Shown here: positions 35,027 to 44,331 of the stretch, in pieces | How positions within the stretch are numbered: position 1 is the first letter of the stretch | Layout: each line of letters starts with the position of its first letter | NCBI GenBank assembly: GCA_963703655.1 | Contig: CAVPFA010000003.1 | Location: 2,046,001 to 2,110,000, forward strand | Direction: 5' to 3' | DNA length: 64,000 bases | DNA from: CAVPFA01 sp963703655 | GTDB lineage: Bacteria > Actinomycetota > Acidimicrobiia > Acidimicrobiales > Bog-793 | Program-made: the position numbers and the translations under genes | The notes under the pieces: generated by a model | What the model saw: the letters and a program-made list of their open reading frames with translations, nothing else | Databases searched by the model: none | What the model was told of the DNA's origin: nothing

Positions 35027-35566
35027 TCACGCCCGCAGACCCCCGTGCAGGCCCTGGGCGTCGCTCGGCGACCGGTGCTCCAAGAGCTCTTCTCTCGCCC
35101 GCGCCACCCGCGACCTGATGGTCCCGATCGGGCATCCACAGACGGTCGCGGCCTCCGCGTAGGACAGCCCGATGACTTGGGTGAGCACGATCGCAACCCT
35201 GCGGTCCATGTCCAAGCCGGAGAGCAGCTCGTCAAGCGCATGCGCGGTCTCCGGCTGGGGCCCGGGCGCCGGGCTCGGTGCGAGGTCGGCCAGTTCGAGC
35301 CACCGCCGCCGTCGCCGGGCCACTCGATCGGCGCTTCGTCGGGCGATCACGAACAGCCAGGTCCTCGCGGACGCGTCGCCGCGAAAAGACGGGAGCGCTC
35401 GCCATGCGGCCAGGAAGGTCTCCTGAAGCGCGTCGTCGGCGTCGCCGGGGCCGACGAGGTGGGCACAGAGTCGCCAGACCGGTACCTGCGTGGCACGGAC
35501 GAAGGCTGCAAGCGCGCGCTGGTCGCCCTTCTTCGCCTTCATGAGGAGGCCGGTCAGCTCGTCCAC
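35027..35566 (-). CDS. ECF-type RNA polymerase sigma factor
   Basis: About 179 aa. Region 2 is DADDALQETFLAAWRALPSFRGDASARTWLFVIARRSADRVARRRR (near 45-95). Region 4 is DMDRRVAIVLTQVIGLSYAEAATVCGCPIGTIRSRVARAREEL (near 125-170). The conserved length points to the GTG at 35564-35566. The much longer open frame upstream is the antisense of the divergent gene. It should redirect RNA polymerase to a small regulon. A zinc-finger anti-sigma gene lies at the far end of the divergent operon (38807) and is the best candidate partner. Confidence 0.88.
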   Translation of the reverse strand: MDELTGLLMKAKKGDQRALAAFVRATQVPVWRLCAHLVGPGDADDALQETFLAAWRALPSFRGDASARTWLFVIARRSADRVARRRRRWLELADLAPSPAPGPQPETAHALDELLSGLDMDRRVAIVLTQVIGLSYAEAATVCGCPIGTIRSRVARAREELLEHRSPSDAQGLHGGLRA

Positions 35567-35753
35567 GATCGTGACGGTACCGCCGAAACCTCGGACCTGG
35601 CGAGACGCCTGCCGACAGGACCGGGAACTATTCGTCTCGCGAGGGGCACTACCTCTTGTACCAGTGGCGGTTCGCTGTACGACGGGCGGCCTGGTGGTCG
35701 TGCGGGCCGGCGGAGCGGCCCACCTCACAAGCAGCAGGAGAGCGCCAGCCGCT

Positions 35754-37583
35754 ATGCCGGGAATGAGCTCAGGGCTGAGCACGAACAACCCGACCATCGT
35801 CTCCGCGTTCAAGTCCTTGCTGTTGCACGAGGGCCTCGTCATCCTCGTCATCCTGGCCCTCCTCGCGGTGGCATGGAACCTGCTCCGCGGTGTCCAGCTG
35901 CGAAGGGGAGCGGCCGGGCTGGCGCCAGTCGAGCCCTGGCCGTACCCAGAGCCAGTCGCTCGGCGCCTCCTTCGGGTCTCCTTCGGGCTCATCTGGATCT
36001 TCGACGGCATCCTGCAGGGTCAGGCGTCGATGCCGCTCGGCATGACGACACAGGTGATCGAGCCGACCGCTGCGACCTCTCCCGCCTGGGTGCAGCACCT
36101 GGTGAACGCCGGGGCCACGATTTGGAGCAACCATCCGATCACGGCGCCCGCTTCTGCGGTGTGGATTCAGATCGGCCTCGGCATCTGGCTCCTCGTCGCG
36201 CCGCGCGGGAACTGGTCACGCCTCGCCGGGCTCGCGACCGTTGTCTGGGGGATCGTCGTGTGGATCTTCGGCGAGAGCTTCGGGGGCATTTTGGCTCCCG
36301 GGCTGACGTGGGCTTTCGGGGCCCCGGGGGCGGTGCTCTTCTATGCATTTGCCGGGGTGCTCATCGCCCTCCCCGACCGCGCATGGACGAGCCCACGGCT
36401 CGGGCGGGCGATCCTTTCGGTGATGGGCCTGTTCTTCTTGGGAATGGCGGTGTTGCAGGCGTGGCCGGGCCGGGGCTTCTGGCAGGGTCGGCCGCTGCAC
36501 GGTTCCGGCCCGGGAACGCTCACCGGGATGGTGCAACAGATGTCGCGGACGCCCCAGCCGGGTTTCCTGTCGTCGTGGGTGGCGAGCTTCGGCGCATTCG
36601 ACGCCGCTCACGGCTGGGCGGTGAACCTGTTCCTCGTGATCTTTCTCGCGGTGCTCGGGACCGCATTCCTCAGCGGTCGCCGGGAGGTCGTGCGCATCGC
36701 CGTCATGGCCGGGATCGTCGTTTGCCTAGCAGATTGGGTGCTCGTCGAGGACTTCGGCTTCTTCGGTGGTGTCGGCACCGATCCGAACAGCATGGTTCCC
36801 ATGGCGCTGGTGTTCGTCGCCGCCTACGTCGCGATGACGAGGGTCCCGGACACCTCGGAGGCGCCGGTGCCCGCCACCTCGGTCGTTCCCACCGGCTCGC
36901 GGTGGGAGCGCCTGGCGGCGAGGCCGAGCTACGCGTTCCGGTCTCTCGCCTCTCTCGGCGCTATAGGGATCGTACTGGTCGGCGCGGCCCCGATGGCCCT
37001 GGCCTCCACGAACCCGAATGCCGACCCGATCGTCTCGCAGGCGATCGACGGGTCGCCCGATGTCGTCGACACCCCTGCCCCGCCGTTTCGTCTCGTGGAC
37101 CAGAGGGGGGTGACCGTGTCGCTTCAGAGCCTGCGCGGCAAGGCGGTCGGCCTCACCTTTCTCGATCCCGTCTGCGTGTCCGACTGCCCCCTCATCGCCC
37201 AGGAGCTCCGCTTGGCCGACAGCCTGCTCGGCTCGGACGCCCGCCACGTGGAGCTCGTCGCCGTCGTCGCCAATCCGGTTTACAGGTCGGCGGCCTACAT
37301 GGTCGCCTTCGACCGCCAGGAGGGCCTGGAGCACCTTGCCAACTGGGACTACCTCACCGGCTCTGCCACCCAGCTCCGCCGCACGTGGTACTCGTTCGGA
37401 ATTCAGGTGGAATACGCCCCCGGCGGCGCCATGATCGCCCACAGCGACATCGCCTACGTCATCGACCCCGCGGGCCACACCCGTTACGTCTTGAACACCG
37501 ATCCCGGTCCGGGCACGCAGGCGTCGAAGTCCTCCTTTGCGGTCGTGTTTGCCGGCGAGCTGCGGAACGTGCTCGGCTCGTGA
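35754..37583 (+). CDS. Polytopic membrane protein fused to a C-terminal SCO1/SenC domain
   Basis: About 609 aa from the ATG at 35754. Roughly residues 15-410 contain about ten membrane helices. The final 170 or so residues are an extracytoplasmic thioredoxin-like SCO1/SenC domain: FRLVDQRGVTVSLQSLRGKAVGLTF, then DPVCVSDCP with the copper-binding CxxxC, and a later histidine in AHSDIAYVID. SCO1 proteins deliver copper to cytochrome oxidase or act as thiol redox proteins. Fusion to a large membrane domain is unusual. Its stop overlaps the next gene's GTG by four bases. The start is uncertain, because the open frame extends to 35490 across the divergent sigma gene. Confidence 0.78.
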   Translation: MPGMSSGLSTNNPTIVSAFKSLLLHEGLVILVILALLAVAWNLLRGVQLRRGAAGLAPVEPWPYPEPVARRLLRVSFGLIWIFDGILQGQASMPLGMTTQVIEPTAATSPAWVQHLVNAGATIWSNHPITAPASAVWIQIGLGIWLLVAPRGNWSRLAGLATVVWGIVVWIFGESFGGILAPGLTWAFGAPGAVLFYAFAGVLIALPDRAWTSPRLGRAILSVMGLFFLGMAVLQAWPGRGFWQGRPLHGSGPGTLTGMVQQMSRTPQPGFLSSWVASFGAFDAAHGWAVNLFLVIFLAVLGTAFLSGRREVVRIAVMAGIVVCLADWVLVEDFGFFGGVGTDPNSMVPMALVFVAAYVAMTRVPDTSEAPVPATSVVPTGSRWERLAARPSYAFRSLASLGAIGIVLVGAAPMALASTNPNADPIVSQAIDGSPDVVDTPAPPFRLVDQRGVTVSLQSLRGKAVGLTFLDPVCVSDCPLIAQELRLADSLLGSDARHVELVAVVANPVYRSAAYMVAFDRQEGLEHLANWDYLTGSATQLRRTWYSFGIQVEYAPGGAMIAHSDIAYVIDPAGHTRYVLNTDPGPGTQASKSSFAVVFAGELRNVLGS

Positions 37584-38801
37584 GCGCCCGGCGGCAAGGG
37601 CGGCGCGTCGGACGCCGGCACCGGTGGGCCGCGGGAGCGCTCGCCCTCCCTGTGCTCCTCACTTTGGCCACGGGTGGGTGCGGCTCACAGCCAGTCGCCG
37701 GCCCTCGGAACCAGTCGGCGGGCTCCGCGGACCCGGGCACCTCGACGGCGACCTCGGTCGAGACCTCGGCCGGATCCTGGGCCGTCGTCCCGATGGGACA
37801 CCTTGCCCAACCTCTGAATACCTTCTGGCAGCTCTTTTTCCGCCCCAGTGGCGCCTCGCGCTCGGTCCGACGAGGCCTCGGCGCTCGCCGTCGCGACGAA
37901 CGGTGGTCTCGTCATCGCCACGGCCGGTGGCCGGGACCTTGCGGTCGGCATCAGGCCGGCGAATCGCCTCGGTTACTCGCCGGTGCTGATGACGTCCGAC
38001 GCCGGAGAATCCTGGTCTCCTGCGGCTCCGGTCGCCGCGCTCGCCGAGCAGCCCGACGCCCTTGCAACGGACGAAGGTGACCAGGCGCTGGCGCTGACGG
38101 TCAACGGTCGAGGCGGCGCGTTGCTCGCGAGCTCCCGGGGGCTCGCGAGCTGGCACACGCTGACTACGGCGAGCGAGCTCGGCTCCTCGCCGGCGGGACG
38201 CTCCTGCGGCCTCGTCTCGATGACAGCCGTCGCCTACGGCGCCGGCCTCGCTCTCCTCGGGACGAGCTGCCGCCGAGCCGGCGTCGTGGGCGTCTACGCA
38301 GACAGCGACGGCACATGGCGCCCGGTCGGGCCGGAGCTTCCGGCGCCCATCGATCGCGGGAGCGTCGATGTCCTCGGTCTGGAGAACACGACGAAGGGCC
38401 TCTGCGCCATCCTGGCCGTGGCCGACGGGGACGACACCAGCCTCCTGGCCGCGTGGAGGGGTGCCGCCGGCGGCGCTTGGCGCCTCTCTCCTGTCCTGGA
38501 GCTCGGATCCGAGGTCGTGCGGTCCTTCGGGCCCTACGGCGGCTCGGGCCTCTTCGTTCTGCCTTCTGGGTCGGCCGGCTCCGGCAGCGTCGAGGTCGTG
38601 TCAGGTCCGGGAGCCGCCTGGAGGCGTTTGCCGACGCCGCCAGCGCGGACCGAGACGATGGTCTTCGGGCTTGCGGGCAGGGTGGACGCCCTTGCCGTCG
38701 ACGACACGACGTTCACCGACTGGACCCTCCCGCGTGGGTCCCACCGCTGGGCGCGGGCGCAGGTCGTCGACGTACCCATCGAGTTCGGGTCCTCGGGCTG
38801 A
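37580..38801 (+). CDS. Secreted lipoprotein, beta-propeller-like, with an apparent frameshift
   Basis: The GTG at 37580 overlaps the SCO1-fusion stop (GTGA). The first frame encodes a basic n-region, a hydrophobic helix and the lipobox LATGGC (C34), then WAVVPMGHLAQPLNTFWQLFFRPSG. Between about 37848 and 37890 the sense moves to a second frame, which continues VATNGGLVIATAGGRDLAVGI... to a stop at 38801. The second part has repeating short beta strands and Trp/Asp motifs (TSDAGESW), as in propeller repeats. A one-base indel explains the break. I know the protein only as a conserved partner of such operons. Function unknown. Confidence 0.6.
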
Positions 38802-38806
38802 GCAGG

Positions 38807-39256
38807 ATGCGGCGGGGCTTCATCGTGGACTGCGCTCTGGCACGCGAGGCGATCTCCGCTCTCGCCGACGGCGAGGAACCGCCGATCGCCGAGGCGGTGG
38901 CCGACAGCCACCTTGCGAGGTGTGAGGCGTGCAGGCGGTTCCAGTCGAGGATCCGGTCGCTCACCCGTGAGACGAGCGTGGCCGTGCTCCCGCCCATTGC
39001 CGATCGCACGTCGGAGATCGTCGCGTTGCTCACAACGCTGGATCACGCACAGACAGCGTGCGCGGCAAAGGGTCGTCCTAGAGGCGATCGGCGTAGCGGC
39101 TCATGGGGCCGTGCGACCCAGTGGGTCGCGAGCGTCGTGCCCCTCGGCGTGGCCGTCCCGTCTCTAGCGCTCGGCCTGTTCTCTCATACTCACGTCGTCG
39201 CCTCGCACGTCTTGACTCCCTGCACCATGCTCCTCGTGCATCACGTCGCGCGTTGA
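38807..39256 (+). CDS. Zinc-finger anti-sigma factor (zf-HC2 type)
   Basis: 149 aa. The N-terminal 50 residues carry the anti-sigma zinc-binding pattern: CALAREAISALADGE with C9, then H and C-x-x-C in SHLARCEACRRF. A membrane-compatible stretch follows near residue 110 (VASVVPLGVAVPSLALGLF) and a short tail with extra histidines and a cysteine (SHTHVV, TPCTMLLVHHV). It should bind and inhibit an ECF sigma factor and release it on oxidation or metal stress. The divergent ECF gene at 35027-35566 is the natural target. ATG at 38807 with AGCAGG just before it. It starts five bases after the lipoprotein stop. Confidence 0.8.
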   Translation: MRRGFIVDCALAREAISALADGEEPPIAEAVADSHLARCEACRRFQSRIRSLTRETSVAVLPPIADRTSEIVALLTTLDHAQTACAAKGRPRGDRRSGSWGRATQWVASVVPLGVAVPSLALGLFSHTHVVASHVLTPCTMLLVHHVAR

Positions 39257-39413
39257 GGCGGGCGGCGACCAGGATCAGTCCGCGCACGGTCACACGGCCC
39301 CGCCTGCTGGGCGCGCCGAGCGTTCCCGGTGATACGCCCTGGAGGTCCGAGGGCCGCGCGCACCCGCCTGTGGAGGCAGACTGTCCGTAGCTCCTTCGAG
39401 AGGAGGGACGGCC

Positions 39414-42400
39414 GTGGGGACAACGGGGTCCGAGGTCCGAGCCGACATCATCGAGAGAATCAGCCGCTACGGAACCGAACGGCTGACCGCGGACCAGGCC
39501 GAGCTCTTCGCCGCTTTCGTCGGGGGGTACTACGGGAGGCTTGACCCCGAAGACCTCGAGAGCCGGAGAGTGCCGGATCTCTACGGCATGGTGATGTCAC
39601 ATTTCCGGCTCGGGCGCATCCGCAGACCAGGAGAGGTCCTGCTGCGCGTGTACGCGCCCGACATCGACGAGCACGGGTTCGCCTCGGTCCACTCGGTCGT
39701 GGAGCTGGTCAGCGAGGACATGCCGTTTCTGGTCGATTCGATGTCCATGGAGCTGTCCCGCCACCGCTATGGACTGCATCTGGTCAACCATCCGGTCATC
39801 GGGGTGCAGAGAGCCGCCGACGGCGAGCTCGTCGGGGTGACTGCGCCCGAGGGGGGCGGCGAAGGCTTGCGCGAGTCGTACCTGCACATCGAGATCGACC
39901 GCCAGACCGAGGCCGCCGCATTAGAGGAGATCCGCCTCGATCTTCTCCGCGTCTTCGGCGACGTACGCGCCGCCGTCGAAGACTGGTCCGCCATCTGCTC
40001 GCGGGCGCTCGAGATCGCCGACGGGCTCGCGGAGTCCTCCGGCCCGGTCACTGCCGCCGAGCGAGACGAGGCTGCCGAGCTCTTGAGATGGCTGACCGGG
40101 GGCAACTTCATCTTTCTCGGCTACCGCGAGTACGAGCTCGTGGACGGGGAAGGTGAGGACCTGCGGGCGATCGCCGGCTCCGGGCTCGGCATCCTTCGCG
40201 ATCGAGCCGACGGGCCCGTGTCCCACAGCTTCGCGAAGTTGCCCCCAGAGGTGCGCCGCAAAGCACGCGAACCGAACCTGCTGAACCTCACGAAGGCGAA
40301 CTCGCGAAGCACCGTGCACCGGCCCAGCTACCTCGACTACGTCGGCGTGAAGCGGTTCGACGATGACGGCAAGGTCGTCTCGGAGCGCCGTTTCCTGGGC
40401 CTTTACACGACAAGTGTGTACAAGCAGTGGCCGCAGGACATCCCGATACTTCGCCGCAAGGTGGCGACTGTGATCGATCGGGCCGGGTATGCGCCGGCGA
40501 GCCACAGCGGAAAGGCGCTCGTCGAGATCCTCGACACCTACCCGCGCGACGAGCTGTTCCAAATCGGAGCGGACGAGCTGTTCGACCAGTCGATGGCGAT
40601 ACTCGGACTGCAAGACCGCCAGCGACTGCGCCTTCTGGTCCGTCGGGACCAGTTCGGGCGCTTCGTGTCGTGCCTGGTCTACCTGCCGCGGAACCGTCTC
40701 GACGCTGAGCTCGAGGAGCGCATCAAGAACATCTTGCTGCGAGCCTTCCGAGGAGTTCATCTCGAGTACACGACTCGGGTGACCGACGCGGTGCTCGCCC
40801 GGTTGCATCTGGTGATCTACACCGCCGCTGACGCGATCCCCGCCTATGAGGTCGTCGAGCTCGAGGCTCAGCTGGCTGACACCATGCGCTCGTGGGGCGA
40901 CGATCTCTACGAGGCCCTCGTCGAGGAGTTCGGCGAGGAGCGGGCGGTGGAGATGCACCGCCGGTACGGTGACGCGTTCCCCGCCTCGTACACGAGCGAC
41001 TTCCCCGCGCGCAACGCAGTCTCTGACCTCAGGCGCATCGAGGCCCTGCCGGGATCGGAAGGGTTCGACATCAACCTCTACCGGCCGCTCGAGTCGCCGG
41101 ACGGCACGCTGAGGCTGAAGTTGTACCGCGCCGGCCAGGCGATCACTCTCTCGGAGGTGCTGCCGCTTCTCGAGAACATGGGCCTGCAGGTCATCGACGA
41201 GCGACCGTACGAGATCCAGACGGACCAGGCGACGCCGGTGTGGATCTACGACTTCGGCCTCCGGTCCGCGAATCCCGCGGACGTCGCCTCTGACGGGATC
41301 CGCGACCGGTTTCACGAGGCTTTCTCGGAGATCTGGCGGGGGACTGTCGAGAGCGACGGCTTCAACCGGCTGGTGCTCCGAGCGGGCATGCGCGGGCGCG
41401 ACGTTCTCGTGCTGCGCGCGTATGCGCGCTACTTGCGCCAGACCGGCACGTCGTTCAGCCTCGAGTACACCGCCTCGACGCTCGCCAACAACCCGTCGCT
41501 CGCCCGCTTGCTCGTCGAGATCTTCCACACCCGCTTCGACCCGGCCTTCAACGCCTCAGAAGACCGGGACCTGAGCCTGAAGGGACTCGTGGCTGCGATC
41601 GAGACCGGCCTCGACGGCGTCCTGAACCTGAACGAGGACCAGGTGCTGCGACGGTTGCTCGGGACGATACAGGCGAGCCTGCGGACGAACTTCTTCCAAA
41701 CCGGCGAGGACGGCGGCCCCAAGTCGTGGTTCTCCGTCAAGCTCGACCCCGGTCTGGTGCCCGATCTGCCGTTGCCGCGACCGATGTTCGAAACGTTCGT
41801 CTACGCGCCGGAGATGGAAGGCCTCCACCTGCGCACCGGCAGGGTTGCCCGCGGGGGAGTGCGGTGGTCCGATCGCCTGGAGGACTTCCGGACGGAGATC
41901 CTCGGCCTGATGAAGGCCCAAAAGGTGAAGAACGCTGTGATCGTGCCGACAGGGGCAAAGGGTGGCTTCGTCGTCAAGTCTGCGCCCGGCGCGGATCCCG
42001 ATGCCCGCTACCGCCAGGGCGTGGCCTGCTACCGGACCTTCGTGCGCGGCCTGCTCGACATCACGGACAACTTCGTGAACGGCGAGGTCGTGCCGCCACC
42101 GGATGTCGTGCGTCATGACAACGACGACACGTACCTGGTCGTGGCCGCCGACAAGGGGACGGCCACCTTCTCCGACATCGCGAACGCGATTTCGAACGAC
42201 TACGGCTTCTGGCTCGGCGACGCGTTCGCGTCCGGGGGGTCCACGGGATATGACCACAAGGCGATGGCCATCACGGCGAGGGGCGTATGGGTCTCGGTCC
42301 GCCGGCACTTTCGCGACCTCGGCGTGGACGCGGACCTTGATCAGCTCACAACCGTCGGAATCGGCGACATGTCCGGCGACGTCTTCGGCAACGGAATGCT

Positions 42401-44264
42401 GCGTTCCCGGCACCTGAGGCTCGTCGCGGCCTTCGACCACCGTCACATCTTCGTGGACCCGAACCCGGATCTCGAAGCCGCCTTCTCCGAGCGCCAGCGG
42501 CTGTTCGCGCTGCCCCGCTCGTCGTGGGCCGACTACAACCCCGCGATCATCTCGCCGGGTGGGGGCGTCTTCGCCCGCTCGGCCAAACAGGTCCCGCTCG
42601 CCCCGGAGCTGAGGCAGGTCCTCGACGTCCGCGTGGAAGCGCTGCAACCGGACGCGCTGATCCGGGCAATCTTGAAGGCGCCCGTCGACCTGTTCTGGAA
42701 CGGAGGGATCGGCACCTACGTCAAGGCGTCGCGCGAGACGAACGCGGACGTCGGCGACAAGACGAACGACAACGTCCGGATCAACGGCGGCGATCTTCGG
42801 GCGAGAGTCGTCGCCGAGGGCGGCAACCTCGGCCTCACCCAAGCCGCCCGCATCGAGTTCGCGATGAATGGCGGGAGGATCAACACCGATGCGATCGACA
42901 ACTCTGCAGGGGTCGACTGTTCCGACCACGAGGTGAACATCAAGATCCTGCTCGATCGTGTCGTCGCGGAGGGAGCGATGACCGTCAGGCAGCGCAACGA
43001 GCTGCTCGCAGAGATGACCGACGAGGTCGCCGAGCACGTGTTACTGGACAATGACGCCCAGACGAGGGCTCTTTACAACGCGACTGCTCAGGCGTCCAGC
43101 ATGGTCGACGTTCACGCCCGCTACCTGGGCGCGTTGGAGCGCGGCGGCCAGCTGAACCGGGAGCTCGAGCACCTCCCATCGCGAGAGGAACTCTCCAGGA
43201 GGTCAGCCGCCGGCGCCGGCCTCACGATGCCCGAGTTCGCCGTCCTGCTGGCGCTCGCGAAGACCTCGATCGACCAGGAGCTGCTCGCCTCCGACGCCCC
43301 GGAGGACCCGTTCTTGTCTCACGAGCTGGAGCATTATTTCCCAGCCCCGTTGCGCGAGCGATTCGGCGCACAGCTCCGCGAGCATCCGTTGCGGCGCGAG
43401 ATCGTCGCGACCCAGGTGACCAATGGCCTTGTCAACCGCGGCGGCACGACGTTCGTGTTCCGGCTCTTCGAGGAGACAGGCTTTCACGCGCCCGACATCG
43501 CCCGCGCCCATACCGCCGCGTGGCACATGTTCCAGCTGCCCGAGCTGTGGGACGCGATCGAGGCGCTCGACGGCGCCGTCGCCGCGTCGACGCAGGTGGA
43601 GTTGTTCCTCGTGGCACGCACGTTGGCCGAACGCGCGAATCGCTGGCTTCTCGGCAACCGGAGGCAGCCTCTCGACATCACCGCCACCGTCCAGGCGTTC
43701 TCGAGCGGTCTCGCCGCGCTCGGCGAGCAAATCGCGGACCTTGCGGGGCCCGCGGACTCCGACGCGATGCGAGCGACGACCGAACGCTACGTCGCGGCGG
43801 GCGTTCCGCGCAGCCTGGCTGGACGAGTTGCATCGCTCCCGGCGCTGTTCGCGGGATTGGACATCGTCGAGATCGCCAGGACGTCCTCGTGCCGGCTCGT
43901 CGAGGCGGCTGAGGTCTACTTTGCCCTTGGCGAGCCGCTGCTCCTCGACTGGCTGCGCGACCGGATAGCGGCGCTGCCCCGCGACGACCGCTGGCAGGCA
44001 CTGGCGCGCGCGGCGCTGAGAGAAGACCTCTATGCCGCCCGGGCGGCGATCACGACCGAGGTGCTGCGAGCCGGCGAAGGCGACGCCGGCACCGGAGCCG
44101 ACCTGACGCGGCGGTGGCTTTCGCAGCTGGACTCGTCGGCGGACCGGTGCGTTGCCGCCCTCGACAGCATCTACGCCGACGGCAGGGCGGACCTGGCGAC
44201 GTTGTCCGTCGCCCTGCGCGAGATACGCGGCCTCGTACAGGTGAGCAAACCCGGCACGAGCTGA
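39414..44264 (+). CDS. gdh: NAD-specific glutamate dehydrogenase, large (about 180 kDa) class
   Basis: 1616 aa, exactly the size class described for Streptomyces-type NAD-GDH (L_180). It deaminates glutamate to 2-oxoglutarate and ammonium in catabolism. The N-terminal half (about 1-700) consists of regulatory ACT-like segments. The catalytic core begins near residue 780 (GGVRWSDRLEDFRTEILGLMKAQKVKNAVIVPTGAKGGF), which contains the active-site lysines. The NAD-binding part follows with TVGIGDMSGDVFGNGML and ARVVAEGGNLGLTQAAR. GTG start preceded by GAGGAGGG. Monocistronic. It would collect nitrogen from amino-acid catabolism such as the nearby tdh-kbl pathway. Confidence 0.95.
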   Translation: MGTTGSEVRADIIERISRYGTERLTADQAELFAAFVGGYYGRLDPEDLESRRVPDLYGMVMSHFRLGRIRRPGEVLLRVYAPDIDEHGFASVHSVVELVSEDMPFLVDSMSMELSRHRYGLHLVNHPVIGVQRAADGELVGVTAPEGGGEGLRESYLHIEIDRQTEAAALEEIRLDLLRVFGDVRAAVEDWSAICSRALEIADGLAESSGPVTAAERDEAAELLRWLTGGNFIFLGYREYELVDGEGEDLRAIAGSGLGILRDRADGPVSHSFAKLPPEVRRKAREPNLLNLTKANSRSTVHRPSYLDYVGVKRFDDDGKVVSERRFLGLYTTSVYKQWPQDIPILRRKVATVIDRAGYAPASHSGKALVEILDTYPRDELFQIGADELFDQSMAILGLQDRQRLRLLVRRDQFGRFVSCLVYLPRNRLDAELEERIKNILLRAFRGVHLEYTTRVTDAVLARLHLVIYTAADAIPAYEVVELEAQLADTMRSWGDDLYEALVEEFGEERAVEMHRRYGDAFPASYTSDFPARNAVSDLRRIEALPGSEGFDINLYRPLESPDGTLRLKLYRAGQAITLSEVLPLLENMGLQVIDERPYEIQTDQATPVWIYDFGLRSANPADVASDGIRDRFHEAFSEIWRGTVESDGFNRLVLRAGMRGRDVLVLRAYARYLRQTGTSFSLEYTASTLANNPSLARLLVEIFHTRFDPAFNASEDRDLSLKGLVAAIETGLDGVLNLNEDQVLRRLLGTIQASLRTNFFQTGEDGGPKSWFSVKLDPGLVPDLPLPRPMFETFVYAPEMEGLHLRTGRVARGGVRWSDRLEDFRTEILGLMKAQKVKNAVIVPTGAKGGFVVKSAPGADPDARYRQGVACYRTFVRGLLDITDNFVNGEVVPPPDVVRHDNDDTYLVVAADKGTATFSDIANAISNDYGFWLGDAFASGGSTGYDHKAMAITARGVWVSVRRHFRDLGVDADLDQLTTVGIGDMSGDVFGNGMLRSRHLRLVAAFDHRHIFVDPNPDLEAAFSERQRLFALPRSSWADYNPAIISPGGGVFARSAKQVPLAPELRQVLDVRVEALQPDALIRAILKAPVDLFWNGGIGTYVKASRETNADVGDKTNDNVRINGGDLRARVVAEGGNLGLTQAARIEFAMNGGRINTDAIDNSAGVDCSDHEVNIKILLDRVVAEGAMTVRQRNELLAEMTDEVAEHVLLDNDAQTRALYNATAQASSMVDVHARYLGALERGGQLNRELEHLPSREELSRRSAAGAGLTMPEFAVLLALAKTSIDQELLASDAPEDPFLSHELEHYFPAPLRERFGAQLREHPLRREIVATQVTNGLVNRGGTTFVFRLFEETGFHAPDIARAHTAAWHMFQLPELWDAIEALDGAVAASTQVELFLVARTLAERANRWLLGNRRQPLDITATVQAFSSGLAALGEQIADLAGPADSDAMRATTERYVAAGVPRSLAGRVASLPALFAGLDIVEIARTSSCRLVEAAEVYFALGEPLLLDWLRDRIAALPRDDRWQALARAALREDLYAARAAITTEVLRAGEGDAGTGADLTRRWLSQLDSSADRCVAALDSIYADGRADLATLSVALREIRGLVQVSKPGTS

Positions 44265-44273
44265 AGCCCACAC

Positions 44274-44314
44274 CTGCGGGGTCCGGCGCCGCAGAGTCCT
44301 CCTGCGCCGAGGAC
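44274..44314. terminator. Two hairpins between convergent genes
   Basis: Stem CTGCGG/CCGCAG at 44274-44294 and stem GTCCTC/GAGGAC at 44296-44314 fill the 67-base gap between the convergent glutamate dehydrogenase and amidohydrolase genes. A TTTT follows about seven bases later on the plus strand. Probable bidirectional terminator. Confidence 0.4.
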
Positions 44315-44331
44315 GGACCTGCTTTTCCGGC

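Noticed and set aside
35045..38080. A 1011-codon plus-strand frame
   Set aside because: Most of it is a shadow of the SCO1-fusion gene and is antisense to the sigma gene. Only 37580 to about 37870 is real, as the N-terminus of the lipoprotein.
39921..43037. Two long minus-strand frames (535 and 493 codons)
   Set aside because: Both are antisense to the glutamate dehydrogenase gene and have the His/Arg/Val composition typical of GC-rich shadows.
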